Shown in pieces: positions 53,527-62,890 of a stretch of DNA of 64,000 nucleotides. The notes under the pieces were generated by a model. It was not told the DNA's origin. It saw only the letters and a program-made list of their open reading frames with translations, and did not search any database. Origin of the DNA: Mucilaginibacter aquatilis (GTDB lineage Bacteria > Bacteroidota > Bacteroidia > Sphingobacteriales > Sphingobacteriaceae); assembly GCF_009755275.1 (NCBI RefSeq), contig NZ_WQLA01000001.1, positions 372,001 to 436,000 on the forward strand. Reading direction: 5' to 3'. A program made the translations under genes and the position numbers. Each line of letters begins with the position of its first letter. Position 1 is the stretch's first letter.

Positions 53527-55497
53527 TTAACTTACAAACCGGCTATTAGCAATTAACGTGCGTATGGGAAAGCTTATGGTAAAGGCGCTACCTTTGCCAG
53601 GTTCGCTGGCTATTTTAAGCGCGCCGTTATGTTTTTTTAACAAATCACGAATGAGCATTAAACCAAAACCACTTCCCTCTTCATTTTGGGTACCCTTGGT
53701 GGTGTAGTAATTTTCGCCATTTATACGGCTAATTACATCGGCACTTATACCAATACCGCTATCTTTAACGGTAACGCAGGTTTCAGTGTCAGTTACGGCA
53801 GAGTAAACTTCAATGCTACCACCCTCTGGCGTAAATTTAATGGCATTATTAAGCAGGTTACGAAACACTATGCGGATGGTTTCCGTCTCTGTCATCCAGT
53901 TCATGTCTTCATCAACCCGGTTGTAAATCGTTATCTTCTTGTCGTTTGATGGTATTTTTTGCTCTTCAATTATGTCATCGGCTACGGAGTGCAGGTTTAC
54001 CGGCTTAAGCTCGACAGCTGCGCCGCTAACTTGTCCGCGTATCCAAAACAAAAGGTTATCGGTTAAAGTAATTACGCGGTTATACTGCGCCTCCAGCTGA
54101 ATGAATAATTCCCGCGCCTCATCCTGCGTAACCAAATCCATGTTTACCAAATGAATAATGCTTTGCGTATTGGCAAGTGGCTTACGTAAATCATGAGTTA
54201 TGATAGAAAGTAGTTTACTCTTGAGCTCATTATCATCTTCCAACTGTTTGTTGGTTTGCATAATATCGTTATTGAGCTTATCAAGCAAACTCACCTGTTG
54301 TTCTATTTTCTCTTTACGCAGATTGAGCTCGTAACTGTAGCGCTTTGCCTTTTTATAGTTATAGCTCAGCATAAACACTATTACCACAAATACCAGCAAA
54401 AAGCCTGTATAAAGCGCTATAAGGGTTTTCTGCTGTTCGGTTTTACGGCTTACCTCAAGCACCCGTTGCTGTACCTTTAGTTGCTCTTCCTCCTGTGCAC
54501 GTAAAGCGTCAATAAAATTATTTGATTCGCGGCGCTCACGTTCAGCTATCTCATTGTCAATAAAAATCAGTTCTTCCTGCCATTGTATAACGGCATCTTT
54601 ATTTAAACGGGCACGGCTAATGCGCAACAACAACTGCACTGCGTTGCGTAATAACGACGGAGCCTGTGCGCTATCAGCAGCGGCGTAAGCCAGTCGTGCA
54701 TACTTTTCAGCCTGATCCTTATTGTCGTTACCTTTGTAAATACGGCTCAACTCCAGGTATGACTGTGCCTGGCCCAATTCGTCTCCCGATGAAACATCAA
54801 TTGCCAGTGCCTTATTAAGGTTTACAATTGCAGAATCGGGCTCGCTTAGCTTTTGGTAAAGCAATGCACGATTGTAAAAGCTTTTCTTTTTTCCGTACAG
54901 GTAATTAGAACTTATACTGAGTTTTTCGGCCTGGTTAAAGTACTCAAGCGCCTTAGGGTAGTCCTTTTGTTCGGTTTTAAGTAAACCGAGCTTCAATAAA
55001 GCGTTTATGATATCATTAGGCTTATTGAGCGCCTTGAAAACGCTAAGTGTATGATTCAGTAACTTTTCTGCTTCTGCAAAATTACCATCGTCGCGCTTTA
55101 TAACGCTAATGTATTGTTCGGCGCGGGCAGCGTTATAAATATCGTTATTAACCTGGCTGAGCTGCATAGAACGGTAATATAGCTCAAGTGCCCTTTTAGA
55201 GTAGCCTTGCTGGTTAAGCAAATCAGCCTGATTGAGATAAGCTACCGCAAGCCCCGTAGTGTATTTATACTGCGAGGCCAGCATTTCGGCTTCGTTTAAA
55301 ATAGCGAAGGCTTTTCCGGCATCTTGCTTTACCCGCGGATAAATAACATCGTTTAATGAATCTATATGTGCCGCTATACGCGGACGTATTTGTATTGTTT
55401 GCTGTGCGAAAACCTGAGACGAGAGCAAAAATGCTCCCCATAATACCAGGCAATACTTTATTATTATGTATTTAGACACACGGTTCCTTAACCGCAT
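53527..55497 (-). CDS. TPR-containing sensor histidine kinase
   Basis: A 656-residue protein: N-terminal signal/membrane segment (about 12-31), about six tetratricopeptide repeats (60-310), a coiled-coil and membrane helix (about 365-385), then HisKA with SIITHDLRKPLANTQSIIH (about 427-450) and HATPase_c (NLLNNAIKFTPEGGSI, DSGIGIS, GSGFGLML). The histidine and ATP-binding boxes are complete. No response regulator gene is adjacent, so it is an orphan kinase. Confidence 0.92.
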   Translation of the reverse strand: MRLRNRVSKYIIIKYCLVLWGAFLLSSQVFAQQTIQIRPRIAAHIDSLNDVIYPRVKQDAGKAFAILNEAEMLASQYKYTTGLAVAYLNQADLLNQQGYSKRALELYYRSMQLSQVNNDIYNAARAEQYISVIKRDDGNFAEAEKLLNHTLSVFKALNKPNDIINALLKLGLLKTEQKDYPKALEYFNQAEKLSISSNYLYGKKKSFYNRALLYQKLSEPDSAIVNLNKALAIDVSSGDELGQAQSYLELSRIYKGNDNKDQAEKYARLAYAAADSAQAPSLLRNAVQLLLRISRARLNKDAVIQWQEELIFIDNEIAERERRESNNFIDALRAQEEEQLKVQQRVLEVSRKTEQQKTLIALYTGFLLVFVVIVFMLSYNYKKAKRYSYELNLRKEKIEQQVSLLDKLNNDIMQTNKQLEDDNELKSKLLSIITHDLRKPLANTQSIIHLVNMDLVTQDEARELFIQLEAQYNRVITLTDNLLFWIRGQVSGAAVELKPVNLHSVADDIIEEQKIPSNDKKITIYNRVDEDMNWMTETETIRIVFRNLLNNAIKFTPEGGSIEVYSAVTDTETCVTVKDSGIGISADVISRINGENYYTTKGTQNEEGSGFGLMLIRDLLKKHNGALKIASEPGKGSAFTISFPIRTLIANSRFVS

Positions 55498-55783
55498 AAA
55501 ATATGTACTTAGTTAGTTATAAATTTATTTAAACACCTGCTAAACTCCGTGTTGATAACACCATTTTAAAGCAGCAAGCCGTCATTTGAGATTACAAAAA
55601 CTGATATGCTAACCATATAAAATTTGGTAACACCCTTTTAGTAATCACCTATAAAAATATTAAACGACTGTAAATGTTTCATATGTGAACAAAACTGAAT
55701 CACAACCTTAGGTTTTATGTGCTCATTTTCCTTTTATTGCAACTTTAATACCAATGCTATGTTTAAACCTATATTTAAATGTT
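55498..55783. other. Divergent region between the kinase and aldo/keto reductase
   Basis: 286 bp, AT-rich, with no supported gene. TATATTTA at 55770-55777, 6 nt before the reductase ATG, is a near-match to the -7 box. No strong hairpin seen. Confidence 0.5.
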
Positions 55784-56779
55784 ATGGAATACAGAAATTT
55801 AGGCAAAACCGATCTTAAAGTTTCGGCAATTACTTTCGGAGCCTGGGCTGCCGGGGGATGGATGTGGGGTGGAAACGATGATAAGGAGGCTATTGAAGCT
55901 ATGCAAGCCGCATATGATTTGGGCATTACCAGCATTGATACCGCCCCTATTTACGGGCAGGGAAAAAGTGAGGAACTGGTTGGCCGGGCCATAAAAGATT
56001 TGCAGCGCGATAAGGTGCAAATACTTACTAAATTTGGCATGCGTTGGGATTTGGCCAAAGGGACATTTGGTTTTAAATCGAAAGATAACTCGGGCAAAGA
56101 CATTGACATTTATAAATACGCCGGTAAAGAAAGCATAATTAAAGAATGTGAAGACAGCCTTAAACGCCTGGGTACCGATTATATTGATTTACTGCAAATT
56201 CACTGGCCCGACGAAAGCACTCCTATTGCTGAAACCATGGAAGCTTTAATACAACTTAAAGAACAGGGAAAAATACGCGAAGCGGGTGTTAGTAATTACA
56301 GCGTTGCGCAAATGCAGGAGTCTGAGCAAACCATAACTCTGGCGTCAAACCAGGTACCATTCAGCATGGTTAATCGTAAAATTGAGGCAGATATTGTTCC
56401 ATATTGTATGGAGAACAACAAGAGCATTTTAGCTTATAGCCCTATGGAACGTGGCCTGCTTACAGGTAAAATAAAACCAGGGCATAAGTTTAGTGAAGGC
56501 GACCACCGTGCGGGTGTAAAGTTTTTTAAAGAAGAGAACATTAAACGCACCAACGAGTTTCTGAATAAAATTAAACCGTTGGCTGATGATAAGAATGCAA
56601 CCTTAGGGCAATTGGTAATACGATGGACAATTGAGCGCCCCGGCATTACCGTTGCACTTGTTGGTGCCCGCAATGCCGAGCAAGCTTCACAAAATGCCAA
56701 AGCAATTGAAGTAAAACTTACCGCTGATGAGATTGCGTTTATAAACGGCGAGTTAGAAAAGGTAGAGATTGTAGATTAA
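55784..56779 (+). CDS. Aldo/keto reductase
   Basis: NAD(P)H-dependent oxidoreductase of 331 residues with a (beta/alpha)8 barrel. Catalytic tetrad is visible: Asp in SIDTAPIYGQGKSEELVGRA with Tyr, Lys in VQILTKFGM and His in DLLQIHWPD. C-terminal GITVALVGARNAEQASQNAK is the cofactor region. The start at 55784 (MEYRNLGKTDLKVS) is used; an ATG at 55754 adds a short atypical extension. Substrate cannot be predicted. Confidence 0.92.
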   Translation: MEYRNLGKTDLKVSAITFGAWAAGGWMWGGNDDKEAIEAMQAAYDLGITSIDTAPIYGQGKSEELVGRAIKDLQRDKVQILTKFGMRWDLAKGTFGFKSKDNSGKDIDIYKYAGKESIIKECEDSLKRLGTDYIDLLQIHWPDESTPIAETMEALIQLKEQGKIREAGVSNYSVAQMQESEQTITLASNQVPFSMVNRKIEADIVPYCMENNKSILAYSPMERGLLTGKIKPGHKFSEGDHRAGVKFFKEENIKRTNEFLNKIKPLADDKNATLGQLVIRWTIERPGITVALVGARNAEQASQNAKAIEVKLTADEIAFINGELEKVEIVD

Positions 56780-56803
56780 TAGCGACGTTTCCACCCTTTT
56801 TGG

Positions 56804-56849
56804 AGGCACAGATAGTTTATCTTAAATCGAGGATAAACTATCTGTGCCT
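56804..56849. terminator. Bidirectional terminator, 18-bp perfect stem
   Basis: AGGCACAGATAGTTTATC (56804-56821) and GATAAACTATCTGTGCCT (56832-56849), loop 10 nt, followed by TCTTCTTTTC on the plus strand. It lies between convergent genes; the right arm covers the last codons and stop of the lipoprotein gene on the minus strand. Confidence 0.75.
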
Positions 56850-57629
56850 TCTTCTTTTCTTTCTGGTTTCCTTCTTAGCAGCTGTCTTCTTTTTTGACGA
56901 TGAAGATTTGCGTGTGCTTGATCGGTTATTGGATGATGATCTTGTTTGTCGCTTAGGTTGATCGGCAACAGCTGTAGTTTCGGTTTGCTTATTGTCAGTT
57001 GAATCTTTATTTACCTGACTTGCCGATAATGAATTTCCGCGCAAGCTGTACTCAATTAAGCGTTTTTGAATGGGCTTTTTGGCAAGCGTATCCTCTTCGT
57101 CAAAAACGTCAAACTCGCGCATGAGGTTACCGTCTTTTATAAAAAAGTTATCATTACCACGATACCCCTTACGCTGCGAACGGGTTAAGCGCGGAAAATC
57201 CAGCTTGCGCGATCTGTCGTCATTATATTCAAATGCAAATACTTCAGCGTAGTTAGTGCTGTCGGCAGCCTGGGTATGAATGAAAATTTCAGGGTTACCA
57301 TCGGTGTCCATATCAGAATTAAATACATCTACTATACGCCCATCATAATCGCCCGTGGTTGTGGTGTATTTTGCCGATGCCGAATCAGACCGTAAGATTT
57401 GATATGCACCAACCAATTCCGAGCCTCTGCCCCAGCCTAGTACGTCATAGTACAGTCCGGGTGCAACCTCAATAGTTTTATGGTACCTGAATGGCTGCTG
57501 TAATTTAGGTGCTGCCGTGGCCACAGGTGCTGCAACTTCTGATTCTTTGTTATCAGATGCAGTATTTTTGCAGCCGGTAACAGCAGTTGCTAAACCCGCT
57601 ACCATGTATAAATAGTACTTGAAGTTCAT
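56838..57629 (-). CDS. Lipoprotein with a histone-like basic tail
   Basis: A 263-residue putative lipoprotein (signal ending ATAVTGC) with start at 57629, 7 codons after an upstream ATG that would precede the signal. Residues about 50-180 are a beta-rich domain with MDTDGNPEIFIHTQA (Asp-rich, calcium-binding-like). The final 35 residues are almost wholly Lys, Arg, Ser (SSKKKTAAKKETRKKRRRHR). The basic tail may bind polyanions such as LPS or DNA; function unknown. Confidence 0.75.
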   Translation of the reverse strand: MNFKYYLYMVAGLATAVTGCKNTASDNKESEVAAPVATAAPKLQQPFRYHKTIEVAPGLYYDVLGWGRGSELVGAYQILRSDSASAKYTTTTGDYDGRIVDVFNSDMDTDGNPEIFIHTQAADSTNYAEVFAFEYNDDRSRKLDFPRLTRSQRKGYRGNDNFFIKDGNLMREFDVFDEEDTLAKKPIQKRLIEYSLRGNSLSASQVNKDSTDNKQTETTAVADQPKRQTRSSSNNRSSTRKSSSSKKKTAAKKETRKKRRRHR

Positions 57630-57735
57630 AAGCTTTGGTAGCCCTTTCAAAGTGAAAGAGCTAAAAGTTTAATTTTACAGTTAATTAATCAGGTTTTTGC
57701 AGCAACCCTTTCCCAAGTGAGAAAGGTTACTACAG

Positions 57736-60048
57736 CTAATATACTAAAGATGTTGCCGAAAACTCACCCTTAGGCTTACCCGGCATAGTTAAGTACACTC
57801 TCAAAGTACTAAAAGCCCCGGCTTCAAAATACTTAAGGGTAAATTTATGCATACCTTTTTGCAATAGTACCTCCCCCGGCTGCTCATACAAACTGTGCTT
57901 GCCATCGTTATCAACCACCATGGTATCATCAACGTAAATTACTGAACCATCATCGCTCTGGGTCGAAAAAATGTACTTGCCATCAGCATCTACATTAAAG
58001 TATCCCTCATAGGTAACACCAAACGTACGGTTGGCTTTTTTAAACGCTGCTGTATTAAATGTTTTAGTTACGCCGGTATCAAGCACCCTTGCTCCGTCTA
58101 ACTGCCCTGTACTGGTAAATAAGCCTGCAACAAGCTCGTATTTAACGCCCGGCTGTTTACCTGTAAACGTTACCGCAGGTAAGGGTGTGTTATTTGTAAC
58201 CAGCGTTCGTGTTATTAAACTGCGTTTACCTGATGGAGTTATAACGATAGTTTTAAGCTCACGGTATTGATCAGACGGAATATTTAACGTGAACGGTCGT
58301 GTATACACCTCGTTAGTTTCGTTAGGATCATAACCATCAATGCTGTAATATATTTTGGCTCCGTTAACAGGTACCTTTAAATTAACCGTTAGTTGCTGTG
58401 CGGTGTAAGCAGTATCTTTTGCACCTAAAGCCGTTGGCACGCGATAATTGAACTTATTGGCGTCAAACCACGCCAGGTGTTTAGGTATACGGGCTTCATT
58501 AAAATCGGTATAGTTTTTATTGGCCAAAGGAGTCCAGGCCACTTCTGATAGTGCCATTAAGCGTGGCAGCACTAAGTACTCCACCTTGTTTTCGGTGGTA
58601 ATATACTCTGTCCATAGGTTAGCCTGTACCCCCATTACAAACTTTTGCTGCGCTGCCGGTATTTGCGATGATACCGGGTTGTAAGCATATACTTTTGACA
58701 ATGGCGCAAAACCGCCGATGCCTAACGGTTCCAAATCTGACCGTGCCGGCGAATGATCAAAATAATACCCTGAGCTGCTTGGCGTCATAATTACGGTATG
58801 ATTTTGTTTGGCTGCTGCAATACCACCGGCCTCGCCTCGCCAGCTCATAACTGTTGCATTTGGCGCTAAGCCACCTTCTAAAATCTCATCCCAACCTATA
58901 ATGCTGCGACCTTTGCTGTTTACAAACTTTTCAATACGCTGTATAAAGTAGCTTTGCAATTCGTGCTCATCTTTCAGCTTCAGTTTTTTGATGAGTGCCT
59001 GCGCATCGGGCGATGACTTCCAAACCACCTTGGGCGCTTCATCGCCACCAATGTGGATGTATTTACTCGGGAACAGGTCAATTACTTCGGTCAGTACATC
59101 CTGCAAAAAGCTGAAAGTTTTCTCGGTTGGGCAAAATATGTTATTAAACACGCCCCATGTTTCGGCAACCTTGTAATCAAGTTTAGGATCGCAGCTAAGC
59201 TCGGGGTAAGCGGCCAGTGCGGCCATAGCATGACCCGGCATTTCAATTTCGGGTATAATGGTGATATACTTGCTTTGGGCATAAGCAATAACATCACGTA
59301 TTTGATCTTGTGTGTAATAACCGCTTACGGGCATACCATCAAATTGCTGTGGCATACGGTCGTGATAGTTGCCAATAAGGCTTTGAGCACGCATGCTACC
59401 CACTGAGGTTAAGCGTGGATATTTTTTGATTTCAATACGCCAGCCCTGGTCGTCAGTTAAATGCCAGTGAAACCTGTTGAGTTTATAAGAGGCCATCAAA
59501 TCAAGATAGCGCTTCAAAAATTCCACCGAAAAAAAATGACGGCATACATCAAGATGCAAACCCCTGTAGCCAAAGCGCGGGTAATCTTCAATACGGGCAC
59601 ATGGTAATTTTGCTGTTGCTGCACGCTCAAGCGGCAGCATTTGTATTAAGCTTTGCACCCCGTAAAATAAACCAGCTCCTTTACCGGCAATAGTTATTTG
59701 TTGCGGAGCTATGGTTAATCGGTACCCTTCAGCAGGCAGGTTTTCCGTACCGGCTGTGGTTAATATAATTGCATTAGTAGCCGTACCCCCTTTGTAGTGC
59801 TGCACTCTATTTTTTAAGGCGAACTTATTTTGCAGATAGCTACTTAAAAATTGAACAGCTTTATTATCAGTAGAATCAGCCTGGATGGCAGTTTCCTGAC
59901 TCAATACAAATGTTCCCACCTGTTTTTGTACACTCACCGGTGCAGGTATTATGCCCATATTAGGATCGGGTGCGGCGGTTTGTGCGTTCACATAACCCGT
60001 GGTTAGCAATGCCGATATATATAATAGTAAATGTTTCTTGATGATCAT
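57736..60048 (-). CDS. Secreted beta-N-acetylhexosaminidase (GH20) with PA14 domain
   Basis: Removes terminal N-acetylhexosamine from chitin- or glycan-derived oligosaccharides outside the cytoplasm. The protein starts with a signal peptide (from MIIKKHLLLYISALLTTGYV), followed by a GH20b domain, then the GH20 barrel with FHWHLTDDQGWRIEI and the catalytic pair in HIGGDEAPK (Asp340-Glu341 when counted from the upstream ATG at 60060). A chitobiase-type C-terminal region and a PA14-like domain (about 640-770; YEGYFNVDADGKYIFSTQSD, then DGSVIYVDD) end the protein. The internal start at 60048 is used because it begins the signal peptide. Confidence 0.93.
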   Translation of the reverse strand: MIIKKHLLLYISALLTTGYVNAQTAAPDPNMGIIPAPVSVQKQVGTFVLSQETAIQADSTDNKAVQFLSSYLQNKFALKNRVQHYKGGTATNAIILTTAGTENLPAEGYRLTIAPQQITIAGKGAGLFYGVQSLIQMLPLERAATAKLPCARIEDYPRFGYRGLHLDVCRHFFSVEFLKRYLDLMASYKLNRFHWHLTDDQGWRIEIKKYPRLTSVGSMRAQSLIGNYHDRMPQQFDGMPVSGYYTQDQIRDVIAYAQSKYITIIPEIEMPGHAMAALAAYPELSCDPKLDYKVAETWGVFNNIFCPTEKTFSFLQDVLTEVIDLFPSKYIHIGGDEAPKVVWKSSPDAQALIKKLKLKDEHELQSYFIQRIEKFVNSKGRSIIGWDEILEGGLAPNATVMSWRGEAGGIAAAKQNHTVIMTPSSSGYYFDHSPARSDLEPLGIGGFAPLSKVYAYNPVSSQIPAAQQKFVMGVQANLWTEYITTENKVEYLVLPRLMALSEVAWTPLANKNYTDFNEARIPKHLAWFDANKFNYRVPTALGAKDTAYTAQQLTVNLKVPVNGAKIYYSIDGYDPNETNEVYTRPFTLNIPSDQYRELKTIVITPSGKRSLITRTLVTNNTPLPAVTFTGKQPGVKYELVAGLFTSTGQLDGARVLDTGVTKTFNTAAFKKANRTFGVTYEGYFNVDADGKYIFSTQSDDGSVIYVDDTMVVDNDGKHSLYEQPGEVLLQKGMHKFTLKYFEAGAFSTLRVYLTMPGKPKGEFSATSLVY

Positions 60049-60191
60049 ATAAGGATTCAATCAGTTTGATTTATAACGAATGGTGAAGTTAAAAGATTTT
60101 AATGTTTAGCCATAAATTTATAAGGTAAAAAATGGATTAGCGCTGCTGACTTTTTACTGTAAAGCTTGTTATTGGTACATAACATAAAATC

Positions 60192-60812
60192 ATGAAGCAA
60201 TTATTAATAGCTGCCTTATTATTAACGGGTACACTAAACACAACAACTGCTCAAATTAAAACCAAACCTTTAGCTGCGGGTATGATACCACCGGTAATAA
60301 AATACAGTGGTAAATTGACTAAAGCCATGCAATTTACCGATGAAAGCGGCACCTATGTAACTTTTACAACCGAAACAGGGATTACTAATAGCAAGGAAGA
60401 TGATATGGGTAAGGCTGCCTTATATGCCTATTGTTACAAGGTAACCGGTAATACAACGGTACCTGTTTGGCAGGTAAAAGATTTTGTAGACGAGTGCCCG
60501 GTTGACATTAAGGCCAAGTTTGTGCCCGGAAGCTTTGCAGTAACCGATTTAGATAAAAATGGTATTGCCGAAGTTTGGATGCTATATCAAACTGCCTGCC
60601 GCGGAGATATAAGCCCTGATAATATGAAACTTATTATGTACGAAGGCGGCAAAAAGCACGCTATGCGCGGAACAACTAAAGTTGAAATATCACCAAAAAA
60701 CTTTTATGGTGGTAAGTACACTATGGATCCGGCATTTAAAAAGTCGGCGCCCGCTTTTAAACGATATGCTATCGCACTTTGGAATAAAAACGTAAAGCAG
60801 AAATGGGAATAA
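60192..60812 (+). CDS. Exported protein, M949_RS01915-like family
   Basis: A 206-residue protein with a signal peptide (residues 1-20, ending TTTAQ). The mature sequence includes VTDLDKNGIAEVWMLYQTAC, then RGDISPDNMKLIMYEGGKK, then AMRGTTKVEI, resembling a family annotated by databases as surface polysaccharide biosynthesis-related; this is my recollection and not verified. Function unknown. Divergent from the hexosaminidase, with a strong hairpin after the stop. Confidence 0.75.
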   Translation: MKQLLIAALLLTGTLNTTTAQIKTKPLAAGMIPPVIKYSGKLTKAMQFTDESGTYVTFTTETGITNSKEDDMGKAALYAYCYKVTGNTTVPVWQVKDFVDECPVDIKAKFVPGSFAVTDLDKNGIAEVWMLYQTACRGDISPDNMKLIMYEGGKKHAMRGTTKVEISPKNFYGGKYTMDPAFKKSAPAFKRYAIALWNKNVKQKWE

Positions 60813-60813
60813 A

Positions 60814-60855
60814 ACAAAAGGCCACTCTTTAAAAAGAGTGGCCTTTTGTTTTATG
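60814..60855. terminator. Bidirectional terminator between convergent genes
   Basis: AAACAAAAGGCCACTCTT and AAGAGTGGCCTTTTGTTT form an 18-bp stem with a short loop; both sides end in T-rich tracts on their own strand. It lies between the 60192 gene and trxB. Confidence 0.85.
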
Positions 60856-60883
60856 TCTTCACTTAAGAAGGGCTTGTTGGGAT

Positions 60884-61840
60884 TTAAACTAATTCCTCCG
60901 CTTCTTTAGCGGCTAAATAACGTTCGGCATCTAAAGCTGCCATACAGCCGGTACCTGCAGCGGTTACAGCCTGACGGTAAACATTGTCTTGCGCATCGCC
61001 ACAGCAAAATACGCCTTCAATGTTGGTTTGGGTTGTGCCCGGTTTGGTTAATATATAGCCCGTTTCGTCCATATCAATTACACCTTTAAAAATATCGGTG
61101 TTGGGGTGGTGACCAATAGCTACAAAGAAGCCGGTAACATCAAGTGTTTTTTTCTCTCCTGTTTGGTTGTTGAAAACGGCAACACCGTTAACACCCGTTT
61201 CATTACCTAAGATTTCCTTGGTTTCGGTGTTATATAGAATTTCAATATTAGGCGTGTTTTGTACACGGGTAACCATAGCTTTTGAGGCGCGGAATTCATC
61301 CCTACGAACCAGCATGTATACCTTGCGGCAAAGTTTTGCAAGGTACGTAGCCTCCTCGGCAGCAGTATCACCCGCGCCTACAATGGCAATATCCTGTCCC
61401 CGGAAAAAGAACCCGTCACATACAGCACAGGCTGAAACGCCAAAGCCATTATATTTTTGCTCAGACTCGAGGCCTAACCATTTTGCAGATGCACCTGTAG
61501 AGATAATTACGGTATCGGCCGTTATGGTTTTAACTTCATCAACCACCATTTTGTGCGGCATACTTGAAAAATCAACCGAACTAACATATCCAAAGCGGAT
61601 GTCCGTACCAAAACGTTCGGCCTGCTTGCGGAAATCTTCCATCATTTCAGGGCCCATAATGCCGCTAGGATAACCCGGAAAATTTTCTACGTCGGTAGTT
61701 TGCGTTAACTGACCGCCGGCCAGCATGCCGGTGTACAAAACGGGTTTTAAATCGGCACGGGCTGCATAAATAGCAGCAGTATACCCTGCGGGGCCCGAAC
61801 CTATAATAAGGCATTTAACGTGTTCAGTATCTTGAGACAT
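60884..61840 (-). CDS. trxB: Thioredoxin-disulfide reductase
   Basis: FAD/NADPH enzyme that reduces thioredoxin. The 318-residue protein has the FAD-binding IIGSGPAGYTAAIYAARA, the redox pair CAVCDG (in GVSACAVCDGFFF), the NADPH-binding IVGAGDTAAEEATYLAK, and the C-terminal FCCGDAQDNVYRQAVTAAGTG. Length and order match standard TrxB. Strong promoter upstream (61861-61890). Confidence 0.97.
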   Translation of the reverse strand: MSQDTEHVKCLIIGSGPAGYTAAIYAARADLKPVLYTGMLAGGQLTQTTDVENFPGYPSGIMGPEMMEDFRKQAERFGTDIRFGYVSSVDFSSMPHKMVVDEVKTITADTVIISTGASAKWLGLESEQKYNGFGVSACAVCDGFFFRGQDIAIVGAGDTAAEEATYLAKLCRKVYMLVRRDEFRASKAMVTRVQNTPNIEILYNTETKEILGNETGVNGVAVFNNQTGEKKTLDVTGFFVAIGHHPNTDIFKGVIDMDETGYILTKPGTTQTNIEGVFCCGDAQDNVYRQAVTAAGTGCMAALDAERYLAAKEAEELV

Positions 61841-61860
61841 CAGCGAAATATTTTAACGAA

Positions 61861-61890
61861 CAAAAATAAGCTTTTAAAGCCATACCGCAA
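61861..61890 (-). promoter_or_regulatory. Promoter for trxB
   Basis: On the minus strand, TTG (61890-61888), exactly 19 nt, TATTTTTG (61868-61861). Full consensus; leader about 17 nt before the ATG at 61840. Confidence 0.7.
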
Positions 61891-62035
61891 ACGCTGTACC
61901 GTCAGTTGAGCGCAACTCTTTTATGAGAAAGTGATTATAATAGTCGTTTAAATCAAATAGTAAAACAAACCACGAAATAAATGCGTAAACGGGTTTATAT
62001 TAAATTCATTACAACGAGGAGGATAAGGAGCGGCT

Positions 62036-62119
62036 ATGATAATAATGACGATAATTTATTTGTGTAAGCGATACAATGTGGCCGCCTGGCTCAAAAAACA
62101 AAAGGCAGCTATTCAATAG
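62036..62119 (+). CDS. Possible 27-residue small protein
   Basis: ATG at 62036, stop TAG at 62117. The peptide (MIIMTIIYLCKRYNVAAW, then LKKQKAAIQ) has a hydrophobic N terminus and a basic amphipathic end. It is preceded by GAGGAGGATAAGGAG, a long purine-rich Shine-Dalgarno-like tract unusual in this phylum. The stop lies inside the terminator hairpin shared with the LOG gene. No promoter recognised. Low-confidence candidate. Confidence 0.25.
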   Translation: MIIMTIIYLCKRYNVAAWLKKQKAAIQ

Positions 62120-62129
62120 CTGCCTTTTA
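62099..62129 (-). terminator. Terminator after the LOG family gene
   Basis: AAAAGGCAGCTAT and ATAGCTGCCTTTT, 13-bp stem, 3-nt loop, T-rich on both sides. On the minus strand it follows the LOG gene stop by about 5 nt. Confidence 0.75.
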
Positions 62130-62133
62130 TATG

Positions 62134-62718
62134 TTAGGTAAGATTACGATCTTTAAACCACACATCGTCTGGTTCAGCTTTAAAATTCATCATAAGGTCA
62201 ACCAGCTCAATAGGGCTTACCGATGTTAAAACCAGCTCGCGGTTGGCAGGCTTTAAAAAGCGTTGCTCTACCATTACATCCATTTGTTGCAGCAACAAAT
62301 CGTAAAATCCACCGGTATTGAGTATGCCTATTGGTTTTTGATGCAGGCCCAGTTGTAACCAGGTAAGCACCTCAAAAAACTCTTCGAGAGTGCCAAAGCC
62401 ACCGGGCAACATTATAAAGCCATCGCACAGGGAAGCCATCAGTTGTTTACGCTGATGCATATTTTCTACCACGTGAAGTTCGGTAAGGCCGGTATGCCCA
62501 ACCTCCTTAGCCATCAAAAATTCGGGAATCACACCAACAGCGGTTCCGCCTTTTTGCATCACGGCATCGGCAATCATACCCATTACTCCTACCCTTCCGC
62601 CGCCAAATACCAATGATATGTTGCGGCTCACCATTACATCGGCCAGCAAATCTACGGCTTCAGTCAGTTTAGGGTCGCCGTTAAAGTTAGCGCCGCAGAA
62701 TATGGCGAGTGATTTCAT
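62134..62718 (-). CDS. LOG family protein (TIGR00730)
   Basis: A 194-residue Rossmann-fold protein of the LOG/lysine-decarboxylase-like family, nucleoside-5'-monophosphate phosphoribohydrolase. The signature PGGFGTLEEFFEVLTWLQLG is complete; N-terminal AIFCGANFNGDP and FGGGRVGVMGMIADAVMQKG are also typical. Cytokinin-type activation is known for the family, but in bacteria the natural substrate is often unclear. Confidence 0.9.
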   Translation of the reverse strand: MKSLAIFCGANFNGDPKLTEAVDLLADVMVSRNISLVFGGGRVGVMGMIADAVMQKGGTAVGVIPEFLMAKEVGHTGLTELHVVENMHQRKQLMASLCDGFIMLPGGFGTLEEFFEVLTWLQLGLHQKPIGILNTGGFYDLLLQQMDVMVEQRFLKPANRELVLTSVSPIELVDLMMNFKAEPDDVWFKDRNLT

Positions 62719-62753
62719 TTGTTAATAATTGGTTTATAGATATTGAACGCATT

Positions 62754-62831
62754 GTCATCTCGACGAAGGGAAGATTCTTTTGAATTAATGAGCTAATTAC
62801 TTTGAAAAGATTTCTCCTTCGTCGAAATGAC
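62754..62831. repeat. Complete palindromic element, GTCATTTCGA type
   Basis: Ends GTCATCTCGACGAAGGGA, then AGATTCTTTT and AAAAGATTTCTCC, then TTCGTCGAAATGAC: nearly perfect arms of about 28 bp. Best-preserved copy in the window; others at 36841-36930 and 16288-16314. Located between the LOG gene and guaB. Confidence 0.75.
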
Positions 62832-62890
62832 AGCTTCCCTATGTTAAAAGTTCTTTTTACCGTTATACGATAACCTAATAACCAAAGAAA

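Noticed and set aside
57705..57731. AACCCTTTC / GAAAGGTT hairpin near the end of the hexosaminidase gene
   Set aside because: Only 8 bp with a bulge; a terminator is possible but unsupported.
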